A stretch of DNA of 64,000 nucleotides from Streptomyces sp. BK340 (GCF_007827595.1 NZ_VISR01000002.1:607282-671281); one strand, 5' to 3'; counted from the first letter of the stretch, positions 34,003-42,861 are shown. Program-made: numbers and translations. Notes: a model not told the origin generated them from the letters alone.

Positions 34003-35673
34003 TCACCACTGGTAGGGCTTGTACACGTCCATGCACTGGGAGGTGTCCGAGCCGTTGATGGCGTCGGAGTCGCCGGGCAGGTCTCCGGCCTTCGGCGCGG
34101 ACTTCTTGGGGTAGGCGGTGCCCGTGCGCCAGTCCGCGCCCACGACGACGGTGACCCCCGACACGTCGGTCGACTGCTTCACCTGGCTCATCGGGATGCC
34201 CAGCGCCTTGGCGACGGCCTGCGCGTCCCCTGCCAGATCGGCGCTCGGGTAGCGCACGACGGTCCGGTCCGCGGACAGCGACGCCGAGGTGTCGGCGGTG
34301 GCCCTGCCGTACCCCTTCTGCACGAGCGCCTGGCTGACCGTTCCGGCCCGGCCGACGGCCGCGGCCTCGGTGGAGGACTGCGTGGCGTTCTGCACCAGCA
34401 CCCCGAGCCGGGCCGCGTCGACCGAAGGGGTCTTCGTCGGCTGCGACGTGCCCGCCCCCTTCTTCGCCCCCGACGGCTTGCCGTTCTTGTCGAAGGGGAC
34501 GTCGTCGCGGAGCATCTGCCACAGCTTGTCGGCGCCGGCCTTCTCCGGCACGACGTGCTCGCCGTTCTGCGCGTCCTCGACGTTGGGCATCGTCACCGAC
34601 GTGATGCGGTCCGCCGGCACCGACTTCAGCTCCGTGCCCAGGTCGTACAGCTTCTTGACGGTGCCGATCTCCTCGGACACCTTCAGGGACTTGGTGGCCG
34701 CCTCGGCCAGGTCCATCAGCCGCCCGGTGTCGGTGAAAACGTTCTGCTGCTTGAGCGTGCGGATCATCGAGTTGAGGTACATGTGCTGGGCGCGGGCCCG
34801 CATCACGTCACTGCCCCAGGCGTGCCGCGTACGCAGCCACTGCAGGGCCTGCACACCCTCGACCTTCTTCCGCCCGGCCTTCATCTTCAGCCCGGAGCCA
34901 CCGCGTTGGGCGGGCGTCGAGTGGTCCCACACGTTCTGCCGCACGCACACCTCGACGCCGCCGATGGCGTCCGCCATCTTCACCACGCCCGCGAAGTCGA
35001 TCGTCATCCAGTGATCGATGTAGACACCGGTGAGGTTCTCCCAGGTGCTCAGCGTGCAGCCGGCACCGCCCCGGGCCAGGGTGGTGTTGATGATGGCGTT
35101 GGTGGCCGGGTACACCTTGCCGGTGTCGGGGTCCGTGCACTTGGGGATGTCGACCCGGGTGTCCCGGGGAATGCTCACCATGGCGGCGCTCTTGCGGTCC
35201 GCGGAGAGGTGGATGAGCATCTGCACGTCGGCGAGCGGAGGGCTGCCGCGGTCGTACTTGGCGCCGCCGAGCTTCACGTTCTCGTCCGAGTTCCGGCTGT
35301 CGGAGCCGATCAGCAGGATGTTCAGCGGAGTCTGGCCGGCCGCGTTCGGCCGGGTCCGTTGCGCCTTGTCGTCGCCGTTGCTGCGGCGACCCTTCTGGAT
35401 GTTGCCGTTCAGGTGCTGGTAGTACAGGTATCCGGCGCCGGCCGTGCCGAGTATGACCACCGTCAGCACGGTCGCCGACCAGCGCAGCACGCGCCGCCGG
35501 GGCCCCCGCTGCTCGGTCTTCCTCGGGCCGCCGCGACGCCCGCCACCGTGCCGTCCGGACCCCTCAGGCGCCCGAGCGGCCTGCGGCGTGAGCGCCATCG
35601 TGTCCTCGACCGCAGGAGGCTCCCCGCGCACATCGCTCTGCGACAACTCCCTGCCCTCCCCACCCTGCGCCAT
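34003..35673 (-). CDS. LCP family glycopolymer transferase 3, with LytR_C domain
   Basis: A 556-residue type II membrane protein. A basic cytoplasmic tail precedes a helix at about 65-87 (VLTVVILGTAGAGYLYY). The LCP core includes GSDSRNSDENV, ADVQMLIHLS, SIPRDTRVDIP, MADAIGGVEV and LRTRHAWGSDV. The LytR_C domain lies at about 400-500 (LGVLVQNATQSSTEA). The ATG at 35673 lies three bases from a 12-base hairpin and has no ribosome-binding site. The ATG at 35598, preceded by GAGGAC, may be the true start. Likely a ligase of anionic wall polymers. Confidence 0.88.
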   Translation of the reverse strand: MAQGGEGRELSQSDVRGEPPAVEDTMALTPQAARAPEGSGRHGGGRRGGPRKTEQRGPRRRVLRWSATVLTVVILGTAGAGYLYYQHLNGNIQKGRRSNGDDKAQRTRPNAAGQTPLNILLIGSDSRNSDENVKLGGAKYDRGSPPLADVQMLIHLSADRKSAAMVSIPRDTRVDIPKCTDPDTGKVYPATNAIINTTLARGGAGCTLSTWENLTGVYIDHWMTIDFAGVVKMADAIGGVEVCVRQNVWDHSTPAQRGGSGLKMKAGRKKVEGVQALQWLRTRHAWGSDVMRARAQHMYLNSMIRTLKQQNVFTDTGRLMDLAEAATKSLKVSEEIGTVKKLYDLGTELKSVPADRITSVTMPNVEDAQNGEHVVPEKAGADKLWQMLRDDVPFDKNGKPSGAKKGAGTSQPTKTPSVDAARLGVLVQNATQSSTEAAAVGRAGTVSQALVQKGYGRATADTSASLSADRTVVRYPSADLAGDAQAVAKALGIPMSQVKQSTDVSGVTVVVGADWRTGTAYPKKSAPKAGDLPGDSDAINGSDTSQCMDVYKPYQW

Positions 35674-35675
35674 GA

Positions 35676-35719
35676 AACGGGTCCGTCCCGCGCCGAGTTA
35701 GACGCACGACGGACCCGTT
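35676..35719. terminator. Hairpin between LCP4 and LCP3
   Basis: AACGGGTCCGTC and its exact complement flank a 20-base loop, eight bases after the LCP4 stop and three bases before the annotated LCP3 start. It is a terminator for LCP4 or an attenuating structure for LCP3. Confidence 0.7.
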
Positions 35720-35726
35720 GGGTTAC

Positions 35727-37481
35727 CTACGAGGCGCACTGAACCTTGTCGGCGGTGGACTTGTCGACCGACGGAGCCTTCGACGGAGGGGTGAGGGAGA
35801 CACCCGCACCCTTGAAGTCCTTGCCCAGGGTGAGCGTCATCGCGGGCAGGCCCTGGGAGTTGGTCACGCTCTTGCCCGGCTTCAGCGCGGACCCCGGCAG
35901 CCCCATCAGGGCCGCCAGTTCACGCGCCTGGGGTGCCTGGTCGGGCGCGTACTCCAGCGTGGTCCTGCTCAGTTCCGCGGGCGCGTTGCCCGCGTTCTCC
36001 GACTTGAGCACGCCCTCCTGGGTCTGCAGCCACTGCAGGGTCTCCTGTGCGCTGCCGGCCTCGGCGCCGCCGTTGAGGACCCGCACCCGCACCTCGGAGG
36101 GCTGGGACTTGCTGCCCTTGAGACGGGCGGCCGCCGCGTCCTTGGCCGCCTTCTGCTTCTTCTTCACCTCGGTGAAGGAGACGTCGTTCCTGATGGCGTC
36201 GAAGACCTCGGGTGCCCTCGTTTTGTCGACGACGACCGTCGCGTGGACCTTCTCGGCCGGGTTGTCGACCACCGGCACCGTCATGAACGAGATGTTCTTC
36301 GGCGGCACCTTCTTCAGCTCCAGCGCCACGTCCTTGAGCGTGCTCACCTTGCCGATGCCCTTGTCGACGGTCAGCGCCTTGGTGGCCGCCTCCGCGAGGT
36401 CGATCAGCTTGGCCGGGTTGGTGAGGGTGTCGCTGGAGGACATCTTGCGCATCAGCGAGCCCATGAACTGCTGCTGCACCTTGATGCGGTCCAGGTCGCC
36501 CTGGTTGCCCCAGCTGTGCCGGGTGCGGACGAACGCCAGCGCCTGCTCGCCCTCGATCTTGGACGGGCCGGCGGGCAGGTCCAGATGCGACTGCTTGTCC
36601 TTCACCGCGTGCTTGAGGCACACGTCGACGCCGCCGACCGCCGTGGTCAGCGTCTTCACGGCGTTGAAGTCGACCATCATGAAGTGGTCGGGCTCGATGC
36701 CGGTGACCTCCTTCACCGTGCGCATCGTGCAGCCCGGGTCCCGGCCCTCCTGGCCCAGGCTGGTGTTGAAGCGGACCCCGTCGGTGCCGGGAATGATCTT
36801 CTTGGTGTCGTCGGCCTGCGTGGTCTCGCAGTCCGGCACGTTCACGATCAGGTCGCGCGGAATGCTCAGCGCGGTCGCGTTCGTACGGTCCTTGGCGACG
36901 TGCAGCAGGATGTTGGTGTCCGCGTGCCCGACGCTGCCGGAGTCGCCGTAGCCCTCGTTGCCCTTGCCGGTCCGTTTGTCGGTGCCGATGATCAGGATGT
37001 TGAAGGCGTCGTCCTTGCTGAAGCTGTTCTTGGCCGCGTCACCGACGTCCGTGGTGGTGACGTTGCCTTCCAGGTGCTTCAGGTAGAGATAGCCGGCCGT
37101 GCCGACGGCGACCAGGACGAACGCCGTGCCGCCGGCTGTCCACGCCAGCACCTTCTTGGCCTTCGACTTCTTCTTCACCGGCCGCCGGCCGCGCCGGGTG
37201 GGCGGCGGCTCGGGCTCGGCGCCCTTGCGCCGGCCCGAACGGGGACCCGGCACCTCCGCGCCGCGCACCTCCCGCATCTCGCGCGTCCCGCCCCCCGCCG
37301 CGTCACCGCGGCCGCGCCCGGCACCGCCGGAATCACGGGAGTTCGGTCTACGCGGACCGGGAACCGACGACTGCGGTGCGGAAGCGCTCAGTCGCAGTTC
37401 GTATTCGCCGGTATTCGGATTGAGTACCCACTGGTCTGCGGGGTCGATGTTGTCCGCCCGCCCACGGCCTTGCGCGTCCAC
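35727..37481 (-). CDS. LCP family glycopolymer transferase 4, with LytR_C domain
   Basis: A 584-residue type II membrane protein. A long, charged cytoplasmic tail (about 1-120) precedes the helix VLAWTAGGTAFVLVAVGTAG. The LCP domain has GTDKRTGKG, ADTNILLHVAKD, SIPRDLIVNVPDCE, LTTAVGGVDVCL and FVRTRHSWGNQGDL. The LytR_C domain is near 450-560 (VRVRVLNGGAEAGSAQ). I chose GTG 37481, which gives the start VDAQGRGRADNIDPADQ, has GGAGG upstream and avoids an unsupported extension. It is predicted to attach polymers to peptidoglycan outside the membrane. Confidence 0.9.
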   Translation of the reverse strand: MDAQGRGRADNIDPADQWVLNPNTGEYELRLSASAPQSSVPGPRRPNSRDSGGAGRGRGDAAGGGTREMREVRGAEVPGPRSGRRKGAEPEPPPTRRGRRPVKKKSKAKKVLAWTAGGTAFVLVAVGTAGYLYLKHLEGNVTTTDVGDAAKNSFSKDDAFNILIIGTDKRTGKGNEGYGDSGSVGHADTNILLHVAKDRTNATALSIPRDLIVNVPDCETTQADDTKKIIPGTDGVRFNTSLGQEGRDPGCTMRTVKEVTGIEPDHFMMVDFNAVKTLTTAVGGVDVCLKHAVKDKQSHLDLPAGPSKIEGEQALAFVRTRHSWGNQGDLDRIKVQQQFMGSLMRKMSSSDTLTNPAKLIDLAEAATKALTVDKGIGKVSTLKDVALELKKVPPKNISFMTVPVVDNPAEKVHATVVVDKTRAPEVFDAIRNDVSFTEVKKKQKAAKDAAAARLKGSKSQPSEVRVRVLNGGAEAGSAQETLQWLQTQEGVLKSENAGNAPAELSRTTLEYAPDQAPQARELAALMGLPGSALKPGKSVTNSQGLPAMTLTLGKDFKGAGVSLTPPSKAPSVDKSTADKVQCAS

Positions 37482-37712
37482 GGTTGTCCGAATCCTCCGT
37501 CGGGGCCACGCGGCGCCTTCCCCCTCAAAGGCGCTCGGGTCTCGGTGAATCGGCGCACGACCCCAGGGCTGACCTCGCGGGGGGTGCACCGGATCGCTCA
37601 CACTATCCGCCCAGTTCAGCGTCAAGCGACGCCGGTGACAAATTCCACCTTCCTACAACTGGGCAATCCACCCCATATTTCTGGACTGAAGTTCGTCGCC
37701 TTGATGCACGCC

Positions 37713-38882
37713 TTACTCGCAGGTGTGCTCGGCCGCCGTGTTCCCGCGGAACGTCGGAGCGGCGGAGGGGTTGTTCCCGGGACTCGCCCCGGGGGGCTCC
37801 CTGAGAACTTCCTGAGAATCCGACCGCGCCACCACCACCGGCTGGTCCGCCCGCAGCCGCGCGAACAGCTTCTCGGCATCAGGCTCCACGAGTTGGTCGC
37901 GATTGGAGTCGTAGACGTACGACTCGCGTGGAACTGTCAGGAACTGCACATGTTCCGCGGGGATGTCCCGCAGGCCGCGCACCAACTGATACAAACCGCG
38001 CAGACTTGCCAGTTCCGGATCCGTGGTGAGCGAGGAAGTGGCCGCGTCCAGCACCGGATACAGCTTCACGGGGTTCAGCAGGACGTCGTTGCTCTGGACC
38101 TTGTTGACGAGCGCGCCGAGGAACCGCTGCTGCCGCTCCATCCGCTCGGTGTCGCTGCCGTCGCCGATCGACTTGCGGGCCCGCACGTACCCGAGCGCCT
38201 GCTCCCCGTCGAGGGTCACCCGGCCCGCGGGGAGCTTCAGTCTGGCCGCCTTGTCGTCGATGGGCTCCTTCAGGCAGACCTGGACCCCGTCGACGGCGTC
38301 GACCATCTTCTTGAACCCGCTGAAGTCGACCACCACGTGATGGTCGATCCGGATGTCCGTCAGCTTCTCGACGGTACGGATGGTGCAGGCCGAACCACCC
38401 ACCTGGAAGGCGTGGTTGAACATCGCGAACGCCGGCTCGCTGCGGCTGCCGTCCGCCCGCAGACAACCGGGGATGTCCACCATCAGGTCCCGGGGCAGCG
38501 AGACGGCGGTGGCGCTGCGCCGGTCGGCGGCCAGGTGCAGCAGGATCGTGGTGTCCGACCGCTCGCTGCCGAGGTCCCGCCCGTACTGCCCGTTCCCGTC
38601 CCCGGCCCGGGTGTCGGACCCGATCAGCAGGATGTTCTGCGCGTCCCGCACCAGCGCGGTGGGCCGCTCCCGCTCGTAGCGGGCGAGTTCCGCGGCGGCC
38701 GCGTCGTCCGGGGTGATGTTGGCGCTGAGCTTGGCGTACACGGCCCACCCCGCACCGGCCGCCGCCACGACGACCACGCCCATCGCCAGCGCCGCCCCCT
38801 GGACCCACCGCCGTCGATGCCGTCGCAGGAGTCCCTCCCCGGCGGCCGAGGCCCCGAGCCCCCGACGAACGCTGTCGTTCAC
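37713..38882 (-). CDS. LCP family glycopolymer transferase 5
   Basis: A 389-residue type II membrane protein with a short cytoplasmic tail, a helix near 30-50 (GAALAMGVVVVAAAGAGWAV) and an LCP domain: GSDTRAGDGNGQYG, SDTTILLHLA, SLPRDLMVDIPGC, MVDAVDGVQVCL and YVRARKSIGDGSD. It has no LytR_C domain; a short tail ends in a lone cysteine. I chose GTG 38882, with GAGGGGG eight bases upstream; ATG 38915 is the alternative. It lies upstream of LCP4 on the same strand, 231 bases apart. Confidence 0.88.
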   Translation of the reverse strand: MNDSVRRGLGASAAGEGLLRRHRRRWVQGAALAMGVVVVAAAGAGWAVYAKLSANITPDDAAAAELARYERERPTALVRDAQNILLIGSDTRAGDGNGQYGRDLGSERSDTTILLHLAADRRSATAVSLPRDLMVDIPGCLRADGSRSEPAFAMFNHAFQVGGSACTIRTVEKLTDIRIDHHVVVDFSGFKKMVDAVDGVQVCLKEPIDDKAARLKLPAGRVTLDGEQALGYVRARKSIGDGSDTERMERQQRFLGALVNKVQSNDVLLNPVKLYPVLDAATSSLTTDPELASLRGLYQLVRGLRDIPAEHVQFLTVPRESYVYDSNRDQLVEPDAEKLFARLRADQPVVVARSDSQEVLREPPGASPGNNPSAAPTFRGNTAAEHTCE

Positions 38883-38989
38883 GGTGCGGGCCCCCTCATG
38901 GCGTACGAGCGTCATGCCTCTGCTCTTACGACGATGGCGGGGGAGAGGGGCGGGGGTCGCCCTTTGCTGCTCCACATGGGTGAGGGCGG

Positions 38990-39080
38990 CCGAGCTGAGG
39001 GGGCGTGGGGCCGTGCCGATGTGCGGCTCCGCCGCGTGGGCGCGAACGGCTTCCCCGCACCCGCGCTCGCCCAGCCCCCT
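38990..39080. repeat. Dispersed GC-rich repeat (GTGCGGCTCCGCCGCGTGGG core)
   Basis: The intergenic segment contains GTGCGGCTCCGCCGCGTGGG, a motif I recognise as one of the most frequent intergenic repeats in Streptomyces genomes. It separates LCP5 from the TIGR03089 gene. Confidence 0.55.
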
Positions 39081-39081
39081 C

Positions 39082-39837
39082 TCAGCGGCGCAGCACGGTC
39101 ACCCGCTCGCTCTCGACCCGCTTGGCGAGGGCTTCCTCGTCCAGCCGGTCGACGTTCCTGCACAGCACCACAGACCCCCCGGCGGCCAGCGGCGCGTACA
39201 GCCCCGCGCTCAACCCCTCCCACGTGTCGTACGGAAGGGCGGACAGCAGCCTCGATCCCGGCCCTGCCAGGCCCAGCGGCACCGCGTCCGCCAGGGCCCG
39301 CTCGACGACCTCGCCCCCGCTGAACTCGGCCCCCGCGACGATCAGGGCCGCCTCCTCGGGGTCCACCGGCGCGAACGGCACGAACCGGTCCCCCTGGCTC
39401 GGCACCTCCACGGCATAGTCGGCGAAGCCGTCCGGCGCCTGTGGGAAGCGCCCTCCCAGTGGCCGCAGCGCGAGAGCGATCCGCTCCCCGCGGCACGCCC
39501 GCGCCGCCTCCAGGGAGTCCGGCCCGCTGACGACGACGTCGGCGGCGGCCGGGTCCCCGGACACGTCCGCCACCGCCCCCACCGACGCACAGGCGAGCAG
39601 CCACACGGCCGTCTGCCAGTGTGCGGGCAGCAGCAGCGCGACCCGGTCGCCCGGCCCGGCGGACAGGTCGCCCTGAAGGAGATTCGCGGTCTTGGCCACC
39701 CAATTGGCGAAGGTGGCGACGGACAGTTCGACGCGTTCGCCCGTGGCGTCGTCGTAGAAGGTCACCAGGGGGCGGCCGGGATCCGCGGCGAGCGCGGAAC
39801 GCAGCAGGTCGGCAGGGGTGCGATCGGTGGCATTCAC
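39082..39837 (-). CDS. TIGR03089 family protein (truncated AMP-binding-like)
   Basis: A 251-residue actinobacterial protein resembling only the N-terminal half of adenylate-forming enzymes: VTFYDDATGERVELSVATFANWVAKTANLL and the LLPAHWQTAVWLLACASVGAV segment are typical. The phosphate-binding and hinge motifs of active enzymes are missing, so catalysis by the usual route is unlikely. The GTG at 39837 is the best start. It is divergent from an amidase pseudogene and next to LCP genes, so a link with the cell wall is possible. Function unknown. Confidence 0.8.
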   Translation of the reverse strand: MNATDRTPADLLRSALAADPGRPLVTFYDDATGERVELSVATFANWVAKTANLLQGDLSAGPGDRVALLLPAHWQTAVWLLACASVGAVADVSGDPAAADVVVSGPDSLEAARACRGERIALALRPLGGRFPQAPDGFADYAVEVPSQGDRFVPFAPVDPEEAALIVAGAEFSGGEVVERALADAVPLGLAGPGSRLLSALPYDTWEGLSAGLYAPLAAGGSVVLCRNVDRLDEEALAKRVESERVTVLRR

Positions 39838-39924
39838 CCGCGCAAGGGTACGCCGGGGCCGGCCTGCGCACCGCGCGCCGGGGCCATCGGTTCGGCGGAA
39901 CGGCTCCCGGCGGTCCGTCAGTTC

Positions 39925-40415
39925 CCCGATGACACCGCCTCGGGCAACAACCACACCTGCTCCCGGGGCCCCTCCGTCATCCGCGGTATCCACCGCTACC
40001 ACGTCAAGGGCATGGGCTGGCGGGACATCGGCTACAACGTCGTCGTCGACAAGTGCGGAAGCATCTACGAGGGCCGGGCCGGAGGCCTGGCGACTGCGGT
40101 GCTGGGTGCCCACACCCTCGGGTTCAACAGCAACAGCATGGGCAGCGCCGTGATCGGCACATACAGCTCCCCCAGCCGTCCGCCGCCGCGGTGACGGCCG
40201 TCGCCGGGCTCACCGCCTGGAAGCTCTGGCTCTTCGGGGCCGATCCGGGCGGAAGGACATACCTGACGTCGGGCGGTGGCAATCTCTACCCAAAGGGGAA
40301 GAACGTACGACTGAACGTGATCTCCGGCCATCGGGACGAGTTCGCCACCGAGTGTCCGGGCAAGCGGCTCTACGCCGAGCTCGGCACGGCCCGTTCCAGC
40401 GCGGCGCGGTATCAG
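39925..40415 (+). pseudogene. Peptidoglycan-recognition type amidase (N-acetylmuramoyl-L-alanine amidase) remnant
   Basis: Two frames together encode the C-terminal half of a PGRP/amidase_2 domain. The first (to about 40190) reads IHRYHVKGMGWRDIGYN, IYEGRAGG and GAHTLGFNSNSMG, then hits a stop. The second carries on with GLTAWKLWLFGADPGG, YPKGKNVRLNVISGHRD and ATECPG. A one-base shift near 40165-40190, in a C/G-rich run, explains the break. The N-terminal half, signal peptide and first zinc histidine (normally HHTA, here DDTA) are missing. It is clearly decayed. The intact relative would have been an exported wall hydrolase. Confidence 0.88.
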
Positions 40416-40571
40416 GGGCGCCGAGGGCACGGGGGCGCGCGTTCACCGCCGTCAGGGGGACGGGCGGGGGAGGCTCGCGGACGGCGGGGGTCGGTTGGGG
40501 GAACCGGACGCCGATCTCGCGGGACACCGCGCGGCCAACGAGGGCACCGTCGCACGGTCTGCATACACTGG

Positions 40572-40597
40572 CCGGCCGAAACGAGTCGTTCGGCCGG
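40572..40597 (+). promoter_or_regulatory. Hairpin in the 5' leader of the GDP-mannose pyrophosphorylase gene
   Basis: CCGGCCGAA and TTCGGCCGG flank an eight-base loop, 25 bases before the GTG at 40623. It follows a -10-like TACACT at 40564, so it would be at the very 5' end of the transcript and may stabilise it. Confidence 0.4.
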
Positions 40598-40622
40598 TCC
40601 CGGCAGGAAGCAGAGACGACAG

Positions 40623-41705
40623 GTGACAGAAGCGATCCTCCTGGTCGGCGGCAAAGGCACCCGGCTGCGTCCGCTCACGGTGCACACACCGAAGCCCATG
40701 GTCCCGGCGGCCGGGGTGCCGTTCCTCACGCACCAGCTGGCGCGGGCGAGAGCGGCGGGCGTGGAACACATCGTCCTCGCGACGAGCTATCTCGCCGAGG
40801 TCTTCGAGCCCTACTTCGGTGACGGTGCCTCCCTCGGGCTGCACATCGAGTACGTCACCGAGGAGGAGCCGCTCGGCACGGGCGGCGCCATCCGCAACGT
40901 GGCCTCGCGTCTGCACTCCGGCCCCGACGACCCGGTGCTGATCTTCAACGGCGACATCCTGACCGGCCTGGACATCAGGCGGCTCGTGCACACCCACGAG
41001 TCGACGGGCGCGGACGTCTCCCTGCACCTCACCAAGGTGACCGACCCACGCGCCTACGGCCTGGTCCCCACCGACGACACCGGCCGCGTCCTCGCCTTCC
41101 TGGAGAAGCCGCAGACACCCGAGGAGATCGTCACCGACCAGATCAACGCGGGCGCGTACGTCTTCCGCCGCTCGGTCATCGACACGATCCCGGCGGGCCG
41201 CCCCGTATCCGTGGAACGCGAGACCTTCCCGGACCTGCTCTCCGCCGGGGCCCACCTCCAGGGCATGGTCGACTCCACGTACTGGCTCGACCTGGGCACC
41301 CCCGCCGCCTTCGTCCGCGGCTCCGCGGACCTCGTCCTCGGCCGGGCCCCGTCCCCCGCCGTCCCCGGCCGCTGCGGCGACCGGCTGATCCTGCCCACGG
41401 CCACGGTCGCCCCGGACGCGAAGCTGACGGGCGGCACGGTGGTCGGCGAGGGCGCGTTCGTGGCGAAGGGCGCGCGGGTCTTCGGCTCGACGATCCTCCC
41501 CGGCGCCGTCATCGAACCCGGCGCCGTCGTCACCGACTCCCTCGTCGGCGCCCGGGCCCGAGTGGGCGAACGCTCCGTCCTCACCGGCACGGTCATCGGC
41601 GACGGCGCGGTGGTCGGCCCCGACAACGAACTCCGCGAGGGCGTACGCGTGTGGTGCGACGCCCGCATCCCGGCGGGGGCGCTCCGCTTCTCGTCCGACC
41701 AGTAG
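40623..41705 (+). CDS. Mannose-1-phosphate guanylyltransferase (NDP-sugar pyrophosphorylase with beta-helix)
   Basis: A 360-residue enzyme making GDP-mannose from mannose-1-phosphate and GTP. The nucleotide-binding motif is LVGGKGTRLRPLT, followed by KPMVPAAGVPF; FNGDILTGLD binds the metal; FLEKPQTPEE is the sugar site. The C-terminal third is a left-handed beta-helix of hexapeptides (GTVVGEGAFVAKGARVFGS). The GTG at 40623 lies 208 bases after the amidase remnant, whose second frame happens to be continuous with it. Together with manB and manA it completes GDP-mannose synthesis for glycans and protein O-mannosylation. Confidence 0.92.
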   Translation: MTEAILLVGGKGTRLRPLTVHTPKPMVPAAGVPFLTHQLARARAAGVEHIVLATSYLAEVFEPYFGDGASLGLHIEYVTEEEPLGTGGAIRNVASRLHSGPDDPVLIFNGDILTGLDIRRLVHTHESTGADVSLHLTKVTDPRAYGLVPTDDTGRVLAFLEKPQTPEEIVTDQINAGAYVFRRSVIDTIPAGRPVSVERETFPDLLSAGAHLQGMVDSTYWLDLGTPAAFVRGSADLVLGRAPSPAVPGRCGDRLILPTATVAPDAKLTGGTVVGEGAFVAKGARVFGSTILPGAVIEPGAVVTDSLVGARARVGERSVLTGTVIGDGAVVGPDNELREGVRVWCDARIPAGALRFSSDQ

Positions 41706-41735
41706 CTGCGCGGCCAGGCAGGGGGCACCGTCCAT

Positions 41736-41757
41736 GGGGGCTGTGCCCCCAGCCCCC
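41736..41757. terminator. Hairpin after GDP-mannose pyrophosphorylase gene
   Basis: GGGGGCT and AGCCCCC surround GTGCCCCC, 31 bases past the stop; it is part of a dispersed Streptomyces repeat. Confidence 0.55.
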
Positions 41758-41794
41758 CTTGGGCTGTCCGTCGCCTGCGGGTGCGTGGTGGGTG

Positions 41795-41830
41795 GGGGCC
41801 GGTCGTGCAGTTCCCCGCGCCCCTCGGGCT
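41795..41830 (+). repeat. Dispersed intergenic repeat, second copy
   Basis: The core CAGTTCCCCGCGCCCCTC (41808-41825) is identical to the copy at 15460-15497. It lies just beyond the end of the DNA glycosylase gene. Confidence 0.65.
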
Positions 41831-41847
41831 GCGCCCCCGTGGGCCGC

Positions 41848-42861
41848 TCACAGCAGACCGATGTCCACCCGAGGCATCTTCGGCGCCCTGCGCGCAGGTA
41901 CCTGACCGCTCAGCAGGATCAGCCGAGCCGCCCGATGCCGCTGCCCGGCATACGGCTCCAGCAGGCGCAGCATCTCCGCGTCGTCGGCATCCCGGTCCCC
42001 GGCCAACGCCCACCCCACGATCCCCGGCAGGTGCAGGTCCCCGACGGTCACCGCGTCAGCCGCCCCGTGGCTGCGCTGCACGACCTCCGCCGACGTCCAC
42101 GGCCCGATCCCCGGCACGACCTCCAACCGCGCCTGAGCCTCCCCCGCCGACATCCCCACCGCCTGCTCCAGCCGCGCGGCAACCCGCACGGCGCGCAGGA
42201 TCGTCGAGGCCCGCTTGTCGTCGACCCCGGCCCGGTGCCACTCCCAGGACGGAATCAGCGCCCAGGCACGAGGCGCCGGCATCACCCACATCGGCCGCTC
42301 GCTCACCCCCGCGGGCCCGGGTGCCCGCTCCCCGAACCTCCGCACCAGCAACCGCCACGCCCGATACGCCTCATCGGTCGTGACCTTCTGTTCCAGCACC
42401 GACGGGATCAACGACTCCAGCACCAGCCCGGTCCGCGTCAGCCGCAGCCCCGGCCGCCGGTGCCGCGCCAGCGCCACGACCCGGTGCCGCGGCACGAACG
42501 CGTCCGGATCGTCGGCGCCACCGAGCAGCTCCGGCACTTGCTCCAGCAGCCACTCGGCACCCGGTCCCCACGCCTCCGCGCGCACCTCACCACCGCGGAC
42601 GTACACCCGCAGCGTCCCGGGCCCGGCGGGCGTACGGCAGGCCCGCCACACGGACCCGTCCCGCGTCGTCCGGAAGGTCGGATCGGCCGGCCCGCGCCGC
42701 AGCGGTCCCAGCACCAGCCCGAGATCGAGCGGCGCTTCCGGCACCCAGCTGCGCACCCGCGCAGCGGCCCCCGCGCCCTGCCGGGGCACCCCGGCGGGCA
42801 CGGCGACCTCCCCACCGCGCACGGTGGTACGGGTGGGCCGCGGAGCGAATCGTCCTGACAC
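41848..42861 (-). CDS. DNA-3-methyladenine glycosylase, HhH-GPD superfamily
   Basis: A 337-residue base-excision repair enzyme of the AlkA type. An N-terminal beta-domain (about 1-110) precedes the helical domain, which has LIPSVLEQKVTTDEA. The helix-hairpin-helix is LEVVPGIGPWTSAEV and the catalytic aspartate is in TVGDLHLPG. It removes alkylated purines such as 3-methyladenine from DNA. No iron-sulphur cysteines are present. The GTG start at 42861 gives the family N terminus. It is transcribed in the same direction as the F420 genes, 111 bases downstream of fbiB. Confidence 0.88.
   Translation of the reverse strand: MSGRFAPRPTRTTVRGGEVAVPAGVPRQGAGAAARVRSWVPEAPLDLGLVLGPLRRGPADPTFRTTRDGSVWRACRTPAGPGTLRVYVRGGEVRAEAWGPGAEWLLEQVPELLGGADDPDAFVPRHRVVALARHRRPGLRLTRTGLVLESLIPSVLEQKVTTDEAYRAWRLLVRRFGERAPGPAGVSERPMWVMPAPRAWALIPSWEWHRAGVDDKRASTILRAVRVAARLEQAVGMSAGEAQARLEVVPGIGPWTSAEVVQRSHGAADAVTVGDLHLPGIVGWALAGDRDADDAEMLRLLEPYAGQRHRAARLILLSGQVPARRAPKMPRVDIGLL

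Noticed and set aside
35718..39323. A 1,201-codon open frame on the plus strand
   Set aside because: Antisense to LCP4 and LCP5; composition (Arg, Val, Leu, His rich) is that of a shadow of high-GC coding DNA.
40053..41705. Natural fusion of an amidase C terminus to the GDP-mannose pyrophosphorylase
   Set aside because: The frames are continuous by chance; about 200 bases of non-homologous sequence separate them, and the GTG at 40623 gives the normal enzyme length.
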